A stretch of DNA of 64,000 nucleotides from contig NZ_JAHRWL010000001.1 of the NCBI RefSeq assembly GCF_019104745.1, positions 434,001-498,000 on the forward strand, given 5' to 3'. A program made the translations under genes and the position numbers. The notes beneath the pieces were generated by a model. That model was not told the origin of the DNA and searched no databases. It saw nothing but the letters and a program-made list of their open reading frames with translations. The stretch comes from Thalassococcus arenae. Lineage in GTDB: Bacteria > Pseudomonadota > Alphaproteobacteria > Rhodobacterales > Rhodobacteraceae. Below are positions 58,211-64,000 of the stretch, piece after piece. The first letter of the stretch is position 1. Each line of letters opens with the position of its first letter.

Positions 58211-59317
58211 ATGCCCAATGCAAGCCAAATTAAATCGAGGTTTCTTGGGAAGCGTGGCGATCCTTTTCATCAATTCGACCGACTGATAAGAGCGACCATC
58301 GAGCTTTCTGGCGCCGTGTCGGAGTCGCCCGAATTTTACTTTGGTCTAGCAAATGAACTCGTAGCAGAAACCCAAGCAGATGCTTCGCGAAAGCTCCTTG
58401 CCTACCGAATTCTCTCGACGCTCAATCAGTTAGACAATCCAGAATACTCCGAATCCTACAGAGATGTTATTTTCGCACTGCGACGCTCCGGGTTTTGGAT
58501 TGAGAAGGCGTTTTCTCCGACTGATGAACTTAACCAAGCAGAAAACACCCTATTTGCACCTCAGCCATTCCACTTTGGAGACAGCAATTATTCTCGGGAA
58601 CTTAGGACGCATATAGACAACCGAACTCCCGAAACTTCACGAAATGCTCTTTATAATGTAATCACCAGAATTCACGAAGCTACAACTTCGAACATCGATT
58701 CATCAAAAACAGCCCGAAAATCAGTCTTCTTTGAACCCATCTTTGGTCGAGGGCTGAGCCTGTTGGATGCATTGGGAGAAATACACTTTGAAGCTAGCGA
58801 CAATGCCACGCGGCATGCCCTTCGGACCGACAATAACAAGCACAGTTTCGACTTTGTCGAAGAAAATTTCTTTGGGGACATCCAATACCTTCAAATGACT
58901 GCCATTAGTCAACTAGCAAAGAATCCCGGACGTCTGAAAGAATGGCCCGCTGCTGTCGCCACCTACATCGATATGTACCTGGAACGCCAAGAAGTAAAAG
59001 GGAGTCGCTTTCTGGTATTTTCGTATGCTGACAATGGGCCAGGAATTATCGAGCACATCACGCGGTTTCGGCCGGAACTTTTAGACCCCTCAGCATCTTT
59101 GCGGGAAGTCATCAATGGGCGGATGACAACTAGTTCCATCGACGGTGCGGGCGATGGCTTATCCAATATGCAAGAGGCAATGATTGGCGTTAACGGGTTC
59201 ATCAATATTCAATCCGGCGGACACACCTACTCCTTCAACGGCATCAATCAGTCTGCCGGTGTCGGCATAGCATCGCGCAGTCGCGGTACTCTACTCACTT
59301 TCGTCGTACCGGCATAA
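58211..59317 (+). CDS. GHKL-type ATPase of a two-gene candidate defence unit
   Basis: This is a 368-residue protein with a C-terminal Bergerat (GHKL) ATP-binding fold. The N box is EASDNATRHA (194-203), G1 is DNGPGI (274-279) and G2 is GAGDGL (312-317). There is no histidine-kinase phospho-site or response regulator, and the first ~180 residues match nothing I know. The region is distinctly AT-richer than the flanking genes. The start has AGGGG eight bases upstream. It ends two bases before the next gene, so the two act together. Best reading: an ATP-dependent sensor or switch for the large partner. Function inferred. Confidence 0.7.
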   Translation: MPNASQIKSRFLGKRGDPFHQFDRLIRATIELSGAVSESPEFYFGLANELVAETQADASRKLLAYRILSTLNQLDNPEYSESYRDVIFALRRSGFWIEKAFSPTDELNQAENTLFAPQPFHFGDSNYSRELRTHIDNRTPETSRNALYNVITRIHEATTSNIDSSKTARKSVFFEPIFGRGLSLLDALGEIHFEASDNATRHALRTDNNKHSFDFVEENFFGDIQYLQMTAISQLAKNPGRLKEWPAAVATYIDMYLERQEVKGSRFLVFSYADNGPGIIEHITRFRPELLDPSASLREVINGRMTTSSIDGAGDGLSNMQEAMIGVNGFINIQSGGHTYSFNGINQSAGVGIASRSRGTLLTFVVPA

Positions 59318-59319
59318 CC

Positions 59320-61662
59320 ATGAGCGATTCAATAAAGGTGGTAGAAGTTCGTCTCAACGTCACGTTATCGAATTCATCAGACCTAGTTGCGGTTCAAAAA
59401 GAACTGGCAGCGAAGGTCCGGAGAGCCAGATCAGTTGCCTATGAAGAGAGGAAGCGGGGCGAAAGCAACGCACCGAGACATATAGTGTTTGCTCTTGACC
59501 GTCGGGTGGACTGGTCAACGGTCCCAGAGTTACTGGAAGACGTTAGACAACAACTACTTTCACCTGCAAGCCATCGACGCAATCCCAATTCCAGCCAATG
59601 GATGCTATACAGCGAAAAATTCGAACCAAAGGTTGTTCCGTTATATCAACCTCCGGGCATTGCACACCAAGCAAATACCACCGAGGTAATTGAGCTTACT
59701 CGAAGGTCGGACATGGAAGGAATCTTGACCCACGAGTCCGTGTTCTTTCATCACGACCGGCAGGCATTTTTTCGTTTACCGAGTGGTGAGATCAGTGACT
59801 ATTTTCTTCGGGTGGGTAACGTTCAGCACGATTCACACAACATTGAGAAAATCGCTTTCTGGGCACTGCCTCGGCTGTCAGATGTTCATCACGTTCTCTG
59901 CGAGACTTGGAGCATATCGACAACTGCTGCCACGATAGCCAAGTTTATCGATACATACCGAGGTGATGGCGCTGTTGCCTGGTCGTATTTGAGTGCGTAC
60001 CTTCCACAAAAGGTTTCTGATTTGCGGCACGTAACCGAACTCTTTTCCCAAGCGGCCGGAAAGGACACAAAGGTTCTGTTTCTTGTAAGCGCATCAGCCA
60101 GTGGCCGCATACACGGTGAGTACTTGAAACTGGCTCGTCAGGCCGATGCGGAGAAAAACACTCGCATTCTCACTATTTATCAACTCAACCGCACTCCCTG
60201 CGCAGGTTACGTCATACATCCGTTGGCGGACTTCTTGGAGAATCTTGGACTGAAGGGAGCAACCGACGCGTTTGATGTGGGAAGTGCGCCAGTCATCGAA
60301 ATCGACACTAGCACTTATATCCCAAAGTATCGTGGCGTGACCACAAAGCCATTTTCAGTCATTCAACAGACCGCAAGAGCAAAGGAGTTTTACGAGACAT
60401 ATTCTGGAAACAGGATTTTCTCAATTGCTCGAAAGGGACGCACGTCGAACAGATCTCCTGGACGACATTACACCTACCACGTGGACATCCAGAAGTTGAT
60501 GGAACACCCCGCATTCGCGGATCGACTTCGAACAGTGTTGTCCAACCAAGAGCCGACTACGACCATTGTGCTAACCCCTAGCAGTACAAACCAGCAATTT
60601 CTTAAACTCTTCTGTTCAGAACACAAAGCAGTATTCGGGTTTACCCCTAAGAGCACGATTGAGATAGAACGCCTGACCCAAATCTCAGAACACCAACAGA
60701 TTAAGGAAGCACTTATTGATGGGAATGAACATGTGACGTTCATAGAATCAATTATTGTTGAAGGGGCTAATCTCAACGACCTGACCCAAACCATTAGGAA
60801 GACTCGAGACCAAGGCCATCCATCAAAAGCCTACATTACTTACCTTGCAGGCCTCTTTCGGCCTTATTCGGATCGCAAGGAAAAATGGGTGAATCTCTTT
60901 CCACAATGCAGCAACCATCTTGGCTTTCGGGAACGAACCAAAATAGTAGCGGTTGAGACCGTCATTATGCCCAAGTGGATTGATGAAGACTGCCCTTGGA
61001 AGCGAGAGTTACGGGCACATGAGAAGGCCCTCGAAAAAGGCGAGCTAGATGACTGGCAAGAGTCTTACATTCAGAAACGAATACTTCTGCTTTCCGGCGC
61101 AATGAAGGCTGGCGGTGATGGATTGCGAGGTTCCGAGGTTTTCTTTCGACGCAATCCTGAAGATGATTTCCCCTTCTGGTCTGGAAGTTTTTGGTTAGAT
61201 AAGTCCGCAGTGGTAGCCGCAAACGCCAAGCACGGCGTTACGATTACAGAAGCTGATGTTGATGTGGCAGACTTGGTATGTGCTGTGGCATCCGCTGTCC
61301 ACGCCTGGCGATGCAGTAACCCGAACTCAAGTGTCCTGTCACATGATTTGAGCTTCGATGAAGTCATCAACCAGGAAGTCACGAGTGAGAACGTTGGATT
61401 CAATGAACCTATGCTGAGAGCGGCGATTTGGCGTTCTTTGAAACCTGGCGAGATCAGTGTGTCAGGATCAAACTCGGACACTGCAAGTATGCTGTCCAAT
61501 ATCTTTCTGGATCTCAACGCAGAAAATCCCCATCGTGTTCTTGGTGGCGAGGCTGCGCTGATTTATGCTTGGCGGCTCCGCGGTTTGCTAGGCGCCGAGG
61601 GGCACGAGAAAGTAGATTGGCGTTATCTTCTACATTTGGCGGAAGCAGTCGAAACCCGATAA
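59320..61662 (+). CDS. Large phosphoribosyltransferase-like protein, partner of the GHKL ATPase
   Basis: This is a 780-residue soluble protein. Residues ~135-270 resemble the orotate phosphoribosyltransferase type: FRLPSGEISDYF (151-162) like the substrate hood, and KVLFLVSASASG (251-262) in the position of a phosphate loop. A second segment, VLTPSSTNQQFLKLF (417-431) followed by HVTFIESIIVEGANL (471-485), looks like the PRPP-binding strand and loop, but its acidic pair is replaced (IES). The C-terminal ~250 residues match nothing I know. No membrane or nuclease motif is seen. Phosphoribosyltransferase-type domains occur in some predicted conflict systems; the effector activity here is unknown. 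Confidence 0.6.
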   Translation: MSDSIKVVEVRLNVTLSNSSDLVAVQKELAAKVRRARSVAYEERKRGESNAPRHIVFALDRRVDWSTVPELLEDVRQQLLSPASHRRNPNSSQWMLYSEKFEPKVVPLYQPPGIAHQANTTEVIELTRRSDMEGILTHESVFFHHDRQAFFRLPSGEISDYFLRVGNVQHDSHNIEKIAFWALPRLSDVHHVLCETWSISTTAATIAKFIDTYRGDGAVAWSYLSAYLPQKVSDLRHVTELFSQAAGKDTKVLFLVSASASGRIHGEYLKLARQADAEKNTRILTIYQLNRTPCAGYVIHPLADFLENLGLKGATDAFDVGSAPVIEIDTSTYIPKYRGVTTKPFSVIQQTARAKEFYETYSGNRIFSIARKGRTSNRSPGRHYTYHVDIQKLMEHPAFADRLRTVLSNQEPTTTIVLTPSSTNQQFLKLFCSEHKAVFGFTPKSTIEIERLTQISEHQQIKEALIDGNEHVTFIESIIVEGANLNDLTQTIRKTRDQGHPSKAYITYLAGLFRPYSDRKEKWVNLFPQCSNHLGFRERTKIVAVETVIMPKWIDEDCPWKRELRAHEKALEKGELDDWQESYIQKRILLLSGAMKAGGDGLRGSEVFFRRNPEDDFPFWSGSFWLDKSAVVAANAKHGVTITEADVDVADLVCAVASAVHAWRCSNPNSSVLSHDLSFDEVINQEVTSENVGFNEPMLRAAIWRSLKPGEISVSGSNSDTASMLSNIFLDLNAENPHRVLGGEAALIYAWRLRGLLGAEGHEKVDWRYLLHLAEAVETR

Positions 61663-61912
61663 TCGGTCTAATCTGCGATGCTCTCAACGCTGCGGATGTC
61701 CCAAAAGCGTGCTGCAACCGCGGCACCATCGAGCCAAGCTAAAGGTCCGGTTTGGTTCCAAGACACTACCTGGCGTGTGTCGAGCGTCTGACCCTTGTTA
61801 GCTGTTGTGTTCACTTCTTGTAATTGCCGGTCCGGCGAAGCTTGAGGAGTGGCTGAACTCCGAATTTATTGCTGGAAAACCATCCGAAAACAGCGTGAGC
61901 TCCCACGCTTCT

Positions 61913-64000
61913 CTAGCTCATCGACTCAAACACAATCTCAGGCAGAACCACGTTCCAAGCGTCCCGCTTCATTTGTGCCTGATAGTCTTCGGAAGAATCC
62001 TCTCGGAAACGCGTGGTGATCGCGTGGACGCTCCCGCGAATGAATCTTCTTCCTTCAGATGGCCGATATTTCTTGGCGAGCCTACAGACTGGCACTCCTG
62101 CAGAATTCGTGATGATCCAGCTCTCGCCACGTTGAACGAGCAGTAAAGGATCTTCTGGCTTTAGCCGTTGGATCGCGCGGAGAGACGCGTGGCCCGGAGC
62201 TAACCGACCGGCAAAGCTCAGGTCGACTTCTGACGGGTCCAGGGTTTGATAGACCTTCCGACACTCCGACACATCGAGTGTATCATGCGGCCGTCCTCTG
62301 ATCAGGAACGCATGGTCATTCAGGCTACCAAGGATCGGATGTGTGTTGGACATCGCTATTAGTGCTAGACTTAGTCGGGCTCTTGTCATGGCGACGTACA
62401 AGAGGCGGCGCGCCGCGTCTCGGTCCTCGCCTTTCGACCGTTTTTCCCAAGCGCCGTCGAGAACAACGACATGGTCGAACTCGAGCCCTTTCGCGCGATG
62501 CGCGGACAGCAACATCAGGCCGGCTTGTCGCTTTCGAATGTCACGCCCCCATTCAGCAAGCCACTCGAGTACGTCTTTTCGGTCCGTTTCGCGATCGCCC
62601 ACGTCCTGCACGAAGTCTTCTACGCCTTCCCGCAGCACAGACCACCATGGGCCTTCTGGCTGTCGATCCATCCACTTCGCGAGGTCTGAGACAGCAAGCC
62701 CGGATCGCTCTCGAGCCCGTAGCCAGTTGACCAGCGTCTGGGTTTCTCGCAGCCGCCAGAAATTAGGGGCATCTGCGTTCGCAGCTTGGACGGGAATGTT
62801 CCGTGCCTCGCAGTAGCTGCGGACAGGCTGAAGGTAGCTCCATTCACGCGCTATGATTGCGGCCTTTGCCCAGTCCCAGTGCGGAACGATCTTGGACAGT
62901 CGCTCCAATTCCTCGACGGCAAGAACGGCCTGGCTGAATTGATCGCCTGCATCCTTGATGACTTGGACGCGACCGCGGCCGAAACTGTCGAGACGTTGTA
63001 ACTCGCCGCCAGCTCGATCATCTTTGCGGGCTCGATTGACGGTGATGTCGTGAACCGCCTTCATTCGCTCGGCTGCAGGGTCGATCACCTGGTTTGCAGC
63101 GCGGATGATGTTGGCCGTTGAACGGTAGTTCTCGATCATGTGGCTGGGCTGGGCTTTGTAATCTTCCTCGAAGCGGCGAATGAAGGCCACGGATGCGCCC
63201 GCGAAGGCGTAGATATTCTGGTCGTCGTCGCCGACCGCAAAAAGGCTCAGTCGGCGATCTTCGTCCTCGACCGAGCGCCCTGCAACAGCAGCGATCAGTT
63301 CGTATTCGTCTGGCCCGATGTCCTGATACTCATCGACCAGGATCCAACGATAGCCTTCTATGAGGGTCTCACGCTGGGCCTCGGCCTCGTCCCGTGATAG
63401 CCCTTCACCTTTCAAGAGGGCGACGGCCTGGGCCATGATCCGGTCGAAGTCGACGCTTTCGACCTTCTCGGCGCGTTTCGCGAAGCTGGCACCGATCATG
63501 CGCATCGCAAGACCATGGCAAGTGGAGATGGTGACGCCGCGCGCATCGTCGCCGATCAGATCGAACAGGCGACGCCGGATTTCAGTGGCGGCATGGCGGT
63601 TGTAGACCAAGGCCAGGATGCCGCGTGGGTTCTCGCGCTTCACTCGGATCAGGTAGGCGATACGGTGGACCAGAATGCGGGTCTTGCCCGAGCCGGGACC
63701 CGCTAGGACCAGCACGTTGGTCTGTTCACGCTCGTCCGCAACGATCCGCGTCTGTGTGGTATTGCCCAAGGATTCAACGATGTTGCGCCACGACTCTGGC
63801 GTTGTCTGGCGGCGAAGCTCCGCGCTTCTTCCCGGCAGCCACTTCTGAACAAAGCTATCGCGGTCGAGGGTGAAGTAATCCTCCGAAAGCCTCAGCGCGT
63901 CATGGACAGACTCGAGCCCCTTTTCGGCATAGGCGGCCATGATATGGGTCTGCAGGACTTGCTCTTGATAGTGCAGCTTCAATGGCTCGAAATCGGATTC
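61913..64000 (-). CDS. UvrD/Rep-type helicase, C-terminal part (probable RecQ-UvrD fusion)
   Basis: The frame is open to the window end, so the true start lies beyond 64000; 695 residues are visible. Motifs of superfamily 1 helicases are complete: VLAGPGSGKTRILVHR (Walker A), LVDEYQDIGPDEY (Walker B), AVGDDDQNIYAFAGA, ENYRST, LSAHRAKGLEFDHVVVLDG and YVAMTRAR. The preceding ~100 residues (ALRLSEDYFTLDRDSFVQKW) resemble the linker of very large proteins with an N-terminal RecQ helicase. It may be a DNA-repair or defence-associated helicase. Whether it belongs to the island or to the chromosome is not visible. Confidence 0.85.
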   Translation of the reverse strand, partial: ESDFEPLKLHYQEQVLQTHIMAAYAEKGLESVHDALRLSEDYFTLDRDSFVQKWLPGRSAELRRQTTPESWRNIVESLGNTTQTRIVADEREQTNVLVLAGPGSGKTRILVHRIAYLIRVKRENPRGILALVYNRHAATEIRRRLFDLIGDDARGVTISTCHGLAMRMIGASFAKRAEKVESVDFDRIMAQAVALLKGEGLSRDEAEAQRETLIEGYRWILVDEYQDIGPDEYELIAAVAGRSVEDEDRRLSLFAVGDDDQNIYAFAGASVAFIRRFEEDYKAQPSHMIENYRSTANIIRAANQVIDPAAERMKAVHDITVNRARKDDRAGGELQRLDSFGRGRVQVIKDAGDQFSQAVLAVEELERLSKIVPHWDWAKAAIIAREWSYLQPVRSYCEARNIPVQAANADAPNFWRLRETQTLVNWLRARERSGLAVSDLAKWMDRQPEGPWWSVLREGVEDFVQDVGDRETDRKDVLEWLAEWGRDIRKRQAGLMLLSAHRAKGLEFDHVVVLDGAWEKRSKGEDRDAARRLLYVAMTRARLSLALIAMSNTHPILGSLNDHAFLIRGRPHDTLDVSECRKVYQTLDPSEVDLSFAGRLAPGHASLRAIQRLKPEDPLLLVQRGESWIITNSAGVPVCRLAKKYRPSEGRRFIRGSVHAITTRFREDSSEDYQAQMKRDAWNVVLPEIVFESMS

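Noticed and set aside
61663-61912. A gene between the large PRTase-like protein and the helicase
   Set aside because: Only short overlapping frames without ribosome sites are present in these 250 bases; I see nothing else in it.

Overview
The window is high-GC alphaproteobacterial chromosome, most likely from a Rhodobacteraceae (Roseobacter-group) bacterium. The signs are the hom-glpX-recJ block, the pcm-tolC-PopZ-like block, TRAP and tripartite tricarboxylate transporters, a ScfR/RamB-type regulator, and intergenic repeats of the kind seen in that family. Most of the sequence (about 1-53.8 kb) is ordinary core or flexible chromosome. The last 10 kb, downstream of a tRNA-Phe gene, is an accessory island with two genes of clearly lower GC.

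Layout. 1-2.2 kb: a TRAP permease (cut by the window start) divergent from an IclR regulator. 2.3-4.3 kb: tyrosine/homogentisate catabolism genes fahA and maiA, with only the C-terminal end of hmgA left upstream. 4.3-5.9 kb: a small foreign segment with an HNH endonuclease gene, ending at tRNA-Glu. 6-10.2 kb: recJ, glpX and hom, transcribed leftwards. 10.2-14.8 kb: a lipoprotein, a TetR regulator, two small c-type cytochrome lipoproteins, a YdcZ-type membrane protein and two unknown proteins. 14.9-16.8 kb: lolD and lolC/E. 17-24.1 kb: a Rossmann protein, a 1 kb gene-poor stretch, two PLP aminotransferases, and a phosphatase translationally coupled to an ABC exporter. 24.2-30.8 kb: a glycosyltransferase, ygfZ, a GNAT, efp, a conserved small protein, a PopZ-like protein, tolC and pcm. 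31-32.2 kb: tRNA-Cys, then an IS5-type insertion sequence. 32.3-36.3 kb: the four-gene Anbu operon (ATP-grasp, alpha-E, transglutaminase-like, proteasome-like Anbu). 36.3-42 kb: a ketopantoate reductase homologue, an acyl/oxalyl-CoA ligase-like enzyme and the TctCBA transporter. 42.2-43.6 kb: a ScfR-type regulator. 43.7-50.2 kb: a tightly overlapping chemotaxis operon (STAS, cheY, cheA, cheW, cheR, cheY, unknown, cheB, cheD). 50.4-53.6 kb: a flavoprotein-SelD fusion convergent with mnmH (selenium use for tRNA). 53.7-64 kb: tRNA-Phe, then an AbiGi-like gene, a GNAT/DUF1778 toxin-antitoxin pair, an integrase with a frameshifted N-terminus, an AlpA-like protein, a two-gene GHKL-ATPase plus phosphoribosyltransferase-like unit, and the C-terminal part of a RecQ/UvrD-type helicase that runs off the window.

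The most interesting candidate for an undescribed system is the two-gene unit at 58211-61662. A small GHKL ATPase with clear N, G1 and G2 boxes is followed two bases later by a 780-residue protein with phosphoribosyltransferase-like motifs. It has low GC and sits among mobility and defence-type genes. All functional statements are made by reading sequence and motifs; no database search was run.
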